Part shown: positions 1 to 7,089 of the stretch, in pieces | Position numbering within the stretch: the stretch's first letter is position 1 | Layout: the number at the start of each line of letters is the position of its first letter | Assembly: GCA_030150565.1 (NCBI GenBank) | Contig: JASLFR010000011.1 | Span: forward strand, 1-12,735 | DNA: 12,735 nucleotides | Reading direction: 5' to 3' | Source of the DNA: Cardiobacteriales bacterium | GTDB taxonomy: Bacteria > Pseudomonadota > Gammaproteobacteria > Cardiobacteriales > Wohlfahrtiimonadaceae | Made by a program: the position numbers and the translations under genes | The notes under the pieces: model-generated | Databases searched by the model: none | What the model was told of the DNA's origin: nothing | The model's input: the letters and a program-made list of their open reading frames with translations, nothing else

Positions 1-900
1 GCGGGCAATAAAGACGTAGAACATACTCACTGCCGTATTATAAATCATTCCGAACGCCACTATACTTAATAGGGGGCTCAATGCAGGCGCATATTGATTC
101 ATAATTTGGAGCGTTGGCATCTTCGCTAATTGATTCACCTCTGGAGCGATCACTTTTATCTGCGCAAAGAGGGAGAAGTGCCCCATTGCCAATACACCAC
201 CGATGATTAATCCCCCTAGCAACCCTCCAAAGCGAGCAACATTGAGATTCTCCTCCTCACCCCCAATAACAAGAGACATCCCCACCCCAGCAACCGTCAT
301 CATAAATACGTGATTGAGAGAGGCGATCCACCAGTTAGGGAGCGTATCGGGCAACGTCTTCCCTACTTCAACAACATAATCATTCAACTCAACAAAAGAG
401 CCATTCTGATTCTTCAAGCTGTAGAAGACCACCACCCCAACAAGCGCGATTAGTAGTGGTGTGATCGCACCAATCACAAGGATGATTTTTCTTAATCGCA
501 TCATCAACGTAATGATGATTAAGAGCGTCATAATGAGTGCCCCTTGCCAATGGGGAATACCGTACTGCTGTTCGAAGAGCGCACCACTCCCTGCGATCAT
601 AATGATCCCTGTTCCGAGCATCATCAAGATGATTAGATAATCACTAAACGCCCCAACATATCGCCCCCCTAAAAGATAGATCGCATCCTTATGGGAACGA
701 ACCTGCAGCTGCTGCCCCACATAGGTAACAAAATAACCGATCACCCCATAGAGCAACATCGCCAACAATACCCCTTTCGTGCCATCGAGTCCGAACGAAG
801 TATAGTAGAAGAGTGGCTCCATTCCCGTTGCATTCCCCGCCCCAACAACAACAGCGGCATAAGCAAATGCGACCACCAATATTCGATACAACATCTTCAT
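1..900 (-). CDS. YkvI-family membrane protein, putative transporter (partial, 3' end outside window)
   Basis: The minus strand from 900 reads open for exactly 300 codons to the window edge with no stop, so the C-terminus is missing; family members are usually about 340-370 residues. The product is very hydrophobic, with about eight visible membrane spans. The first span carries GAGNATGME (residues 20-28), matching the GAGFASGQE-type break in helix 1 that marks the YkvI family. That family belongs to the APC/LeuT-fold superfamily and its substrates are mostly uncharacterised. A conserved-looking GGEEENLNVARFGG loop lies near residues 213-226. The ATG at 900 is preceded by GGAGG (913-909) with an 8-nt spacer. 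It is divergent from the pipecolate cluster, so a role in taking up an amino acid such as lysine or pipecolate is possible but only inferred. Confidence 0.85.
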   Translation of the reverse strand, partial: MKMLYRILVVAFAYAAVVVGAGNATGMEPLFYYTSFGLDGTKGVLLAMLLYGVIGYFVTYVGQQLQVRSHKDAIYLLGGRYVGAFSDYLIILMMLGTGIIMIAGSGALFEQQYGIPHWQGALIMTLLIIITLMMRLRKIILVIGAITPLLIALVGVVVFYSLKNQNGSFVELNDYVVEVGKTLPDTLPNWWIASLNHVFMMTVAGVGMSLVIGGEEENLNVARFGGLLGGLIIGGVLAMGHFSLFAQIKVIAPEVNQLAKMPTLQIMNQYAPALSPLLSIVAFGMIYNTAVSMFYVFIAR

Positions 901-974
901 ATCATAATCCTCCATGAGCGAGTGATTAAGCGAGTAGACGCTAATCCTGCCCTTATTATTATTTTTGAGTAATG

Positions 975-984
975 AGAGCGCTCT
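975..984. repeat. 10-bp perfect palindrome AGAGCGCTCT
   Basis: AGAGCGCTCT is a perfect 10-bp palindrome in the 5' untranslated region of the YkvI-like gene, about 75 bp upstream of its start. It could be a regulator binding site or chance. No second copy of the full 10-mer was noticed in the window. Confidence 0.3.
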
Positions 985-1183
985 TCCCTCTTAAGTCGAT
1001 AAAACCAATAGATAATTAATTGATTTATATAGAGAAGAGAGATTTCCCGCTCCCACTCTTAATCGTGTGGTGTGGATGAAAAGTTGTCAATGCGATAAAA
1101 AATCACGACATGATTACTTTTTTTCCATAAGGAGAATGGGGCTTAATCTTTGAGCCTAACGTATTGAAAAAAGAGAAAAGCGA

Positions 1184-1326
1184 CCTAAGAGAGGCGCACT
1201 ATTCCCCAAAAGAATAATGCTATGCATTTACTTCCTTTGTCAGATGCAGAAGAGTTGTATAGCCTGAAATCACAGCAGAAAATCTTCTCTGCTCTCACCC
1301 TAAAGCGAGCCCCAGAGCCCTTTAGG
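1184..1326 (+). promoter_or_regulatory. Candidate structured 5' leader RNA upstream of the aldehyde dehydrogenase
   Basis: Several stems can be read directly. CCTAAAG (1299-1305) pairs with CTTTAGG (1320-1326) around a 14-nt loop. AGCAGA (1274-1279) pairs with TCTGCT (1288-1293) around 8 nt. TATTC/GAATA pair near 1200-1215, and GCTAT/ATAGC enclose GCAT/ATGC between about 1219 and 1262. An upstream CCTAA at 1184-1188 could instead pair with the same TTAGG (1322-1326), closing a multi-branched domain. That would be mutually exclusive with the 1299-1326 hairpin. The GAGGCGC at 1191-1197 faintly recalls the lysine riboswitch 5' core, but the other conserved blocks were not found. It ends about 60 nt before the start codon. 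No known riboswitch class is claimed. Confidence 0.25.
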
Positions 1327-1385
1327 AGATCACAATAATAAAAAGAAGAGTGATTCATTAAACTCAAAAGAGGATAGATAAAATT

Positions 1386-2879
1386 ATGGATGCAAAAATT
1401 TTCTCTCAATTAAATATCGACCCAGCGCTCTATCAAAATGGAGCTCACGCTGTCCACTCACCGATTGATGGTTCAAAGATTGGTGCTGTTGATCATCTTG
1501 ATGGTGCTTCGGTTGGCGCAAAGATTGATGCAGCTCATGAGGCCTTCTTAGAGTGGCGCACCACACCTGCACCGATTCGTGGTGAGCTGGTCCGTATCTT
1601 AGGTGAAGTCCTTCGTGAATATAAAGAGGGCTTAGCGGAAGTGATCACATGGGAAGTTGGAAAGATCAAATCTGAAGCACTTGGTGAAGTTCAAGAGATG
1701 ATCGATATCTGTGATTTCGCTGTTGGTCTTTCACGCCAGCTTTACGGTTTAACAATCGCCTCTGAGCGTCCAGGTCACCATATGCGTGAGACGTGGCACC
1801 CATTAGGGGTAGTAGGGGTTATTACTGCATTCAACTTCCCTGTTGCTGTTTGGGCATGGAATACAACTCTTGCACTTGTTTGTGGAAATGCGGTGATCTG
1901 GAAACCTTCAGAAAAAACACCTTTAACGGCGATCGTCTGTCAGGCACTCTTTGAAGAGGCGCTCAAACGCTTCTCAGGAGAGGCTCCAAGCAACATCTCT
2001 CAAACAATTATTGGGCACCGTGATGCAGGGGAAGCGTTGGTTGATAGCCATAAAGTAGCTCTTGTGAGCGCAACGGGCTCAACCCGCATGGGGCAAGAGG
2101 TTGGTCCAAAAGTGGCTGCTCGTTTTGGTCGCTCAATTCTTGAGCTTGGTGGAAACAACGCAATGATTCTTACCGAATCGGCAGATCTTGAGCTTGCGAT
2201 TCGTGCCATTCTCTTTAGTGCTGTAGGAACAGCAGGACAACGCTGTACTACACTTCGCCGCCTTATTATTCACTCTTCACAGAAAGAGCAAGTGTTAGAG
2301 CGCTTAAAAGCCTCCTATAGCTCCATCTCAATCGGCTCCCCCTTAGAGGATAACTTAATTGGTCCACTCATCGACAAAGAGAGCTTTGATGCGATGCAGA
2401 GCGCACTTGAGCGTGCTAAAGCTGCAGGTGGGAGAGTCTTTGGTGGTGAGCGTGTACTCGCTGAAGAGTATCCCGATGCATACTATGTAAAACCCGCTAT
2501 TGTTGAGATGGATGAGCAACATGAAGTGGTATCAACGGAGACCTTCGCACCGATTCTCTATGTAATGGAGTATGAGGAGTTTGCTGATGCGATGGCGATG
2601 AATAACGATGTTCCGCAAGGGCTCTCCTCCTGTATCTTCACAAATGATGTGCGTGAAGCGGAGTTCTTCCAATCAGCAGCGGGCTCTGACTGTGGTATTG
2701 CAAACGTAAACATCGGTACAAGTGGCGCTGAGATTGGTGGCGCATTTGGTGGCGAAAAAGAGACTGGTGGTGGACGAGAGTCTGGCTCCGATGCATGGAA
2801 AGGGTATATGCGCCGTCAAACAAACACCATCAACTACTCGCGCGAGCTTCCACTTGCGCAGGGGGTCACCTTCGACTAG
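1386..2879 (+). CDS. amaB: ALDH7-family aldehyde dehydrogenase, probable L-2-aminoadipate-6-semialdehyde / Δ1-piperideine-6-carboxylate dehydrogenase
   Basis: This 497-residue cytosolic NAD(P)-dependent dehydrogenase is full length for the family. Visible features in order are the catalytic-loop Asn in TAFNFP (N150), cofactor Lys in WKPSE (K173), the ATGSTRMG turn (229-236), general base Glu in LELGG (E253), catalytic Cys in GQRCT (C287), ETFAP (385-389), and GAEIGGAFGGEK (448-459). The last block and the overall pattern fit ALDH7 (antiquitin/AmaB), which oxidises 2-aminoadipate semialdehyde, the open form of Δ1-piperideine-6-carboxylate, to L-2-aminoadipate. Neighbouring reductase and pipecolate oxidase genes supply exactly that substrate, which strengthens the call. 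AAGAGGA (1368-1374) lies 11 nt before the ATG, a rather long spacer. It is first in the plus-strand cluster, preceded by a possible structured leader. Other ALDH7 substrates cannot be excluded. Confidence 0.88.
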   Translation: MDAKIFSQLNIDPALYQNGAHAVHSPIDGSKIGAVDHLDGASVGAKIDAAHEAFLEWRTTPAPIRGELVRILGEVLREYKEGLAEVITWEVGKIKSEALGEVQEMIDICDFAVGLSRQLYGLTIASERPGHHMRETWHPLGVVGVITAFNFPVAVWAWNTTLALVCGNAVIWKPSEKTPLTAIVCQALFEEALKRFSGEAPSNISQTIIGHRDAGEALVDSHKVALVSATGSTRMGQEVGPKVAARFGRSILELGGNNAMILTESADLELAIRAILFSAVGTAGQRCTTLRRLIIHSSQKEQVLERLKASYSSISIGSPLEDNLIGPLIDKESFDAMQSALERAKAAGGRVFGGERVLAEEYPDAYYVKPAIVEMDEQHEVVSTETFAPILYVMEYEEFADAMAMNNDVPQGLSSCIFTNDVREAEFFQSAAGSDCGIANVNIGTSGAEIGGAFGGEKETGGGRESGSDAWKGYMRRQTNTINYSRELPLAQGVTFD

Positions 2880-2931
2880 CAAACGCTTCTCCATCACTTT
2901 CGATGAATTGAGCTGATGCTCTAAACCTTCT

Positions 2932-2973
2932 CGCGCGACTCAGAGCGATAACAATAAAAAAATTGAGCGCGCG
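2932..2973 (+). repeat. GC-rich stem-loop between aldehyde dehydrogenase and NhaC genes
   Basis: CGCGCG (2932-2937) and CTCA (2939-2942) pair with TGAG (2964-2967) and CGCGCG (2968-2973), giving a 10-bp stem with one bulged A and a 21-nt A-rich loop. There is no T-run after it, so it is unlikely to be a classical terminator. It may protect the upstream mRNA end or set relative expression in the operon. It lies just upstream of the strong ribosome binding site of the next gene. Confidence 0.5.
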
Positions 2974-2993
2974 GGATGTGTTTTGGAACCCCT

Positions 2994-3001
2994 AAAGGAG
3001 G
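2994..3001 (+). promoter_or_regulatory. Ribosome binding site fixing the NhaC start
   Basis: AAAGGAGG is followed by 8 nt and then ATG at 3010. This argues for 3010 over the longer in-frame TTG at 2983, whose codons would overlap the ribosome binding site itself. Confidence 0.8.
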
Positions 3002-3009
3002 ATGTTTCC

Positions 3010-4512
3010 ATGTTTGATCACTTTCGTAATCGTGAATCGTACCCATTTTGGTTCGATGTCGCGCCCCTCATTCTTACGGCGCTCATACTTGGCGTCCAAT
3101 TTTTTATCTTTAAAGATTTCACCCCCCACATTCCCCTCGTTATTGGTATCTGTCTAACGGGAATCTTCTCCTTCATGAAGGGGAGAAAATGGGCGGATTT
3201 AGAGACGCAGATGTTCCGCGTCATGCGAGTTGGGCTCCCTGCTATCTTAATTTTAATGTGCGTTGGGATGTTAATTAGCATCTGGATCGCAGCGGGAACC
3301 GTTCCCACTATTGTCAATTATGGGCTTGAGCTCCTTACACCAGGCCTCTTCTTACCGATCACCTGTATTTTAGCGGCAGTGGTCTCCCTCTCAACAGGAA
3401 CCTCATGGGGTACCCTTGGTACCGTAGGCCTTGCATTGATGGCGATCGGCACCGCACTCAATATTCCGCTCTACTGGACAGCGGGCGCTGTAGTTTCTGG
3501 TAGCTTTTTTGGGGATAAGATGTCCCCCCTCTCAGAGACAACTAACCTCTCCCCTGCCATTGTTGGGGGAATCGACCTTTGGGATCATATTAAAGGGATG
3601 CTTCCAACAACAATCCCTGCAATGCTCCTCTCAATTATTATCTACGCTCTTGTGAGCCAAACCTATAGCAGCAATGTCCCCAACTTAGCACCTGCATTAG
3701 AGATTCAAAATACGATGCAAGAGCACTACAAACTTGGGTTATTAACCCTTATCCCTGCTCTCTCTGTCGTCTATATGGGGTATAGAAAATACTCAGCGAT
3801 GGGAACGATCTGTCTTGGCGTTCTCTTAGGGAGTTTAATCGCTATCTTCTATCAAGGAATCCCGATGAATCAGATCTTCGGTATTCTTCAGAACGGTTTT
3901 GTGAGCACAACAGGGGTTGAGTATGTCGATAACCTCCTCTCTAAAGGGGGCGTAATGTCGATGACTTGGGTAATCACTCTCACCCTCTTCGCCTTAGCGT
4001 TTGCAGGCTCGCTCGAATTCTTCGGTACTTTTGATGCGATCTTGAAAAAGTTAGATAGCTTTATTAAAGGGCGCCTCTCACTGATCGGCACTAGTTATGC
4101 AAGTGTCTTAGGAGTGAGCACCGTTTTAGGGGATGTCTACACCTCAATCGTCCTTCCTGGACGCCTCTTGAGAGGAAAATATAAAGAGATGGGGTATCGT
4201 CGCACCACATTAAGCCGAACAATGGAGGATTGTGGTTCACTCGCCTCCCCTCTAATCCCTTGGAATATGGGTGGAAGCTTCGTCTCCTCAACTCTTGGTG
4301 TGCCAACCCTTCTCTACGCCCCTTTTGCCCTCTTCTGCTGGCTCTCCCCCCTCTTTGGAATTTTGTGGGCGATTACTGGCTGGTTTGTTCCAAGAACGAC
4401 CCCAATCCCCGCTCATAGTGAAGAGCAACATTGGGATAGAAAACGGGGGCGCAGACGCTTAACCCTCCCAACACACGATCCACTCGGTACCCCTCTCCCT
4501 TCAACGAAATAG
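3010..4512 (+). CDS. NhaC-family Na+/H+ antiporter-like transporter
   Basis: The product is a 500-residue inner-membrane protein with about 11-12 hydrophobic spans. NhaC/ion-transporter hallmarks are visible: STGTSWGT (128-135), GSFFGDKMSPLSETTNL (164-180), and near the C-terminus EDCGSLASPLIPWN (406-419). Length suits the family (about 450-510). A short, basic, probably cytoplasmic tail (KRGRRR near 478-483) ends the protein. NhaC relatives include Na+/H+ antiporters and also solute exchangers such as the malate/lactate antiporter MleN and amino acid carriers. Lying between the aldehyde dehydrogenase and the piperideine-carboxylate reductase, this copy may move a pathway substrate or product (for example pipecolate or lysine) rather than serve general sodium homeostasis; that is inference. 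The gap to the next gene is 76 bp. Confidence 0.85.
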   Translation: MFDHFRNRESYPFWFDVAPLILTALILGVQFFIFKDFTPHIPLVIGICLTGIFSFMKGRKWADLETQMFRVMRVGLPAILILMCVGMLISIWIAAGTVPTIVNYGLELLTPGLFLPITCILAAVVSLSTGTSWGTLGTVGLALMAIGTALNIPLYWTAGAVVSGSFFGDKMSPLSETTNLSPAIVGGIDLWDHIKGMLPTTIPAMLLSIIIYALVSQTYSSNVPNLAPALEIQNTMQEHYKLGLLTLIPALSVVYMGYRKYSAMGTICLGVLLGSLIAIFYQGIPMNQIFGILQNGFVSTTGVEYVDNLLSKGGVMSMTWVITLTLFALAFAGSLEFFGTFDAILKKLDSFIKGRLSLIGTSYASVLGVSTVLGDVYTSIVLPGRLLRGKYKEMGYRRTTLSRTMEDCGSLASPLIPWNMGGSFVSSTLGVPTLLYAPFALFCWLSPLFGILWAITGWFVPRTTPIPAHSEEQHWDRKRGRRRLTLPTHDPLGTPLPSTK

Positions 4513-4520
4513 AGAGAAAG

Positions 4521-4577
4521 AGAAGAGAGATAGAACCATCAAATCCCCCAAAAGAAAAATAAGAAGAAATTGGGGAA
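4521..4577 (+). other. Short purine-rich gap with weak CCCCAA/TTGGGG pairing
   Basis: The gap between the transporter and the reductase is almost entirely A/G. CCCCAA near 4546-4551 can pair with TTGGGG near 4570-4575 across an A-rich loop of about 18 nt, directly in front of the AAAGGAG (4576-4582) ribosome binding site of the reductase. The stem is only 6 bp, so a role in controlling translation is speculative. Confidence 0.25.
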
Positions 4578-4588
4578 AGGAGATAGAG

Positions 4589-5602
4589 ATGAGAGTAACG
4601 ATTGAGCAGCTCGAAGCGCTATCAGAGCAGATTTTAGCGAGCTACGACGTCTCCCCTCCACAGAGGAGAGCGATTACCGAAACATTAGTTACCGCCCAAA
4701 AAGATGAGTGCCACTCCCATGGTGTTTGGCGCCTCATCGAAGTTGTAAAGAATATTGAGAATGATCGCCTCAACCCTGATGCGAAGCCTAACATCACCCT
4801 CGACGAGGGGGCAGTGATGCGGATCGATGCCGATATGGGGGCAGCTCCCTACGCATTCTCCATCGCTCTTCCCCACTTTGTTGAGAAGGCAAAAAAGGAG
4901 GGGATCGCCCTATTAGGGGTGAATCATGCAATCCACTTCTCCGCTCTCTGGGTGGAGCTAGAGGCGCTCACAAAGGAGGGATTAGTCGCACTCAATATGA
5001 CGACAAGTCACGCATGGGTCGCCCCTTTTGGAGGGAAAAAACCCCTCTTAGGGACAAATCCATTCGCATTCGCTTGGCCTCGTCACAATCATCCCTACCC
5101 CTACCTCTTCGACTTTGCGACAAGTGCTATCGCTCGAGGAGAGATTCAGCTCCACTTAAGAAATGGGACAGAGCTCCCTAAAGAGAGTGCAATCGATGCT
5201 AATGGGGAGGCAACTCTCGATCCTCAAGCGGCGCTCGATGGGGCGATGCTCACCTTTGGAGCGTATAAGGGTTCAGCACTCTCAACCATGATAGAGCTCC
5301 TTGCAGGCCCCTTAATTGGTGATTTAACGAGTCAAGACTCTCTTCAATTTGCAGGGGAGAGCAAAACGCTCCCATATGGAGGGGAGATCATTATCGCCAT
5401 CGATCCTCAAAAGTTATTAGGAGGAGCGTTTGAAACCCATTTTGAGCGCGCCGAAAAATTCCTCAATCAATTTTCAGATCAAGGGATTAGGCTCCCTTCA
5501 GAGCGCCGTTTTAAAGCGCGTGAAGAGACGAAAAAGAGAGGTTTTGTTGAGATTGATGAGGCGCTCTATCAAGAGTTGCAATCACTCATCAAACCAAACT
5601 GA
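4589..5602 (+). CDS. dpkA: Δ1-piperideine-2-carboxylate / Δ1-pyrroline-2-carboxylate reductase (LDH2/MDH2 family)
   Basis: The 337-residue protein belongs to the LDH2/MDH2 oxidoreductase family, a NAD(P)H-binding fold unrelated to Rossmann dehydrogenases. Visible features are the catalytic Ser-His-Gly and Arg in CHSHGVWR (S43, H44, R48), a NHAIHFSALWVE block (112-123) that resembles DpkA rather than malate or lactate enzymes, the APFGGKKPLLGTNPFAFAWP cofactor region (145-164), FDFATS (174-179), and GAYKGS (224-229). DpkA enzymes reduce Δ1-piperideine-2-carboxylate to L-pipecolate and Δ1-pyrroline-2-carboxylate to L-proline, using NADPH. Neighbouring pipecolate oxidase and ALDH7 genes favour the lysine-derived six-membered-ring substrate, though a hydroxyproline-type role is possible. 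The ATG at 4589 has AAAGGAG (4576-4582) with a 6-nt spacer. Confidence 0.85.
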   Translation: MRVTIEQLEALSEQILASYDVSPPQRRAITETLVTAQKDECHSHGVWRLIEVVKNIENDRLNPDAKPNITLDEGAVMRIDADMGAAPYAFSIALPHFVEKAKKEGIALLGVNHAIHFSALWVELEALTKEGLVALNMTTSHAWVAPFGGKKPLLGTNPFAFAWPRHNHPYPYLFDFATSAIARGEIQLHLRNGTELPKESAIDANGEATLDPQAALDGAMLTFGAYKGSALSTMIELLAGPLIGDLTSQDSLQFAGESKTLPYGGEIIIAIDPQKLLGGAFETHFERAEKFLNQFSDQGIRLPSERRFKAREETKKRGFVEIDEALYQELQSLIKPN

Positions 5603-5624
5603 TTAAAGAGTAAAAAAAATAGAG

Positions 5625-5642
5625 GAGCGCTAAAAAGTGCTC
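5625..5642 (+). repeat. Small stem-loop 1 between dpkA and amaA
   Basis: GAGCGCT (5625-5631) pairs with AGTGCTC (5636-5642) through seven pairs including one G-U, around a 4-nt A loop. No T-run follows on this strand. The gap is otherwise 94 bp without a gene. Confidence 0.45.
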
Positions 5643-5655
5643 AACCGATAACCGA

Positions 5656-5673
5656 AGCGATCTAACGATCGCT
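5656..5673 (+). repeat. Small stem-loop 2 between dpkA and amaA
   Basis: AGCGATC (5656-5662) pairs perfectly with GATCGCT (5667-5673) around the 4-nt loop TAAC. It sits 9 nt upstream of the GAGGAGGT ribosome binding site. It may stabilise the mRNA or, less likely, be a protein binding palindrome. Confidence 0.45.
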
Positions 5674-5696
5674 CATCTGCCCGAGGAGGTTTCATC

Positions 5697-6995
5697 ATGG
5701 GTCAGCTTAAACGTCATAATCTCTGGAAAGACCTTGTTAAAGAGGCGCCCACATACCCCAAACTTGAGGAATCATTATCTGTTGATATAACGGTGATTGG
5801 AGGTGGTTTTACGGGGCTCTCCGCCGCTATTCATCTGGCTGAAGCGGGGAAAAGTGTTGCACTTTTAGAGGCAAAAACGATCGCCTACGGCGGAAGTGGG
5901 CGTAATGTTGGGCTAGTCAATGCTGGTACATGGAATAAGCCCGATCATATGATCGATATCTTAGGGGAGGAGATGGGGGAGCGGCTCAATACCACGCTAG
6001 GAGATGCCCCCGCACTCGTCTTCTCCTTAATCGAAAAATATAAGATGGATGCTCAAGCGGAAGCGGTAGGTACCCTCCATATGGCACATAGCCATAAAGG
6101 GGTTGCAGAGATTCATGAGCGCTTTGAGCAACTCACCCGCCGCAATGTGAATGTTGAGCTCTTAGAGGGGGCTCGATGTGAGGAGTATTGTGGTACCGAT
6201 AAGGTGCCCGCAGCACTTCTCGATCATCGAGCAGGAACCGTCAACCCCTACGCCTACGCAACAGAGATGGCTAAAAGTGCCGCAGCGTTGGGGGTGAAGA
6301 TCTTTGAAGATTCCCCCGTCAAACATCTTGAGCAGATTAAAGCGGGCGAGTGGGAGACTAAAGTGAATGGACACACCATCAAGAGTGGACAGGTGATTCT
6401 CGCAACCAACGCCTACGCTGAAGGGGAGATTAGTGAATTTCGTAAGAGCATCTACTCAGGATATTACTACCAAGTCGCCTCAAAACCGCTCGGGGAGGAG
6501 GGGGATTTTATCCTCCCCCATAAGCAGGGCTCTTGGGATACTCGCCTTGTTTTAAGCTCTATTCGCCGAGATAAAGATGGTCGCCTTCTCCTTGGAAGCA
6601 TGGGGCGCTCCTCCGATAAGCCTGCATGGTATCTCACCAAATGGGCTGATCGTATTCAGCAACACTACTTCCCCTCATTAGGAAAAAATATGGAGTGGGA
6701 GTACGTCTGGTGTGGTCGCATCGGCTTTACCGATAATCACACCCCTAAAATCTTTGAACCCGCCCCTGGCATGCTCGCCTCTATCGGCTACAACGGGCGC
6801 GGCATCACCACTGGAACGTTAATAGGGAAACTCTTCGCCCAATACCTTATCGACAATCAAGCGGAGAATATCCCTCTCCCCTTCTACTCTAAGGTAGATG
6901 AAGCGAAATGCTCCTTTAGACAGACAAAAGCACTCTTTATTGAGTGTGGATTTACCGCCTATCACCTTGGGCAGTGCCTCAATGTGATTCGCTAG
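5697..6995 (+). CDS. amaA: FAD-dependent L-pipecolate oxidase / DAO-family amino acid oxidoreductase
   Basis: The 432-residue FAD enzyme of the D-amino-acid-oxidase/DadA/PuuB superfamily is full length. Its N-terminal Rossmann dinucleotide motif is VIGGGFTGLSA (33-43) with the ribose-binding Glu in LLEA (E58). GGSGRNVGLV (65-74) is the second FAD contact. VILATNAY (233-240) and the C-terminal GYNGRGITTGT (364-374) are typical of this group. AmaA in Pseudomonas putida oxidises L-pipecolate to Δ1-piperideine-6-carboxylate. The sequence alone would also allow a PuuB-like gamma-glutamylputrescine oxidase, but flanking dpkA and ALDH7 genes make pipecolate the best substrate. No signal peptide is seen, so it is cytoplasmic or loosely membrane-associated. 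GAGGAGGT (5683-5690) precedes the ATG by 6 nt. Confidence 0.82.
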   Translation: MGQLKRHNLWKDLVKEAPTYPKLEESLSVDITVIGGGFTGLSAAIHLAEAGKSVALLEAKTIAYGGSGRNVGLVNAGTWNKPDHMIDILGEEMGERLNTTLGDAPALVFSLIEKYKMDAQAEAVGTLHMAHSHKGVAEIHERFEQLTRRNVNVELLEGARCEEYCGTDKVPAALLDHRAGTVNPYAYATEMAKSAAALGVKIFEDSPVKHLEQIKAGEWETKVNGHTIKSGQVILATNAYAEGEISEFRKSIYSGYYYQVASKPLGEEGDFILPHKQGSWDTRLVLSSIRRDKDGRLLLGSMGRSSDKPAWYLTKWADRIQQHYFPSLGKNMEWEYVWCGRIGFTDNHTPKIFEPAPGMLASIGYNGRGITTGTLIGKLFAQYLIDNQAENIPLPFYSKVDEAKCSFRQTKALFIECGFTAYHLGQCLNVIR

Positions 6996-7001
6996 CTTGT
7001 A

Positions 7002-7052
7002 GGTAACAGCGCAGATAAAAAAGGTGCCCTCACTCACCTTTGCGCTGTTATC
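7002..7052 (+). repeat. Nested two-part hairpin between amaA and the symporter gene
   Basis: The outer arm TAACAGCGCA (7004-7013) pairs with TGCGCTGTTA (7041-7050), extendable by a G-U and a G-C pair. The inner arm AAGGTG (7021-7026) pairs with CACCTT (7035-7040) around an 8-nt loop, leaving a 7-nt bulge GATAAAA on one side. No clear T-run follows on the plus strand. On the minus strand the inner stem is followed directly by TTTTTT, which is a good intrinsic terminator for antisense transcripts. It begins 7 bp after the amaA stop and could reduce read-through or stabilise the upstream message. Confidence 0.65.
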
Positions 7053-7089
7053 TCACTATTTTCCTGCTATTTCAATAAGGATATTAATT

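Larger units (their letters stand above)
901..1385. other. 485-bp divergent intergenic region
   Basis: No convincing gene was found here. The region separates the divergent YkvI-like gene and the aldehyde dehydrogenase gene and must hold both promoters. It is AT-rich, with homopolymer-like runs around 955-965 and 1118-1128. A perfect minus-strand TTGACA (-35 like, 1090-1085) is followed 17 bp later by only a poor -10 (CACGAT), so I do not call a promoter for the leftward gene. On the plus strand no good -35/-10 pair is clear. The last 200 bases can fold into several hairpins, listed separately as a candidate leader. Confidence 0.6.

Noticed and set aside
691..972. 93-codon open frame on the plus strand over the YkvI-like gene
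   Set aside because: It overlaps the conserved N-terminus of the YkvI-like protein on the other strand and resembles no known product.
1155..1326. Lysine riboswitch assignment for the leader of the aldehyde dehydrogenase gene
   Set aside because: Only the GAGGCGC-like start fits; the GCCGAAG-type core and 3' GGAGGGCUAUC-like blocks were not found, so only an unnamed structured leader is proposed.
2983..3009. Upstream TTG start for the NhaC gene
   Set aside because: The AAAGGAGG ribosome binding site lies inside this extension and is well spaced for the ATG at 3010.
5697..6995. PuuB-type gamma-glutamylputrescine oxidase
   Set aside because: Same superfamily and cannot be excluded by motifs, but no putrescine-pathway genes are present while dpkA and ALDH7 genes flank it.
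7024..7089. Upstream GTG start for the symporter
   Set aside because: It lies inside the strong hairpin, has no ribosome binding site, and the extra residues do not resemble the family; ATG at 7090 has AAGGA in front.
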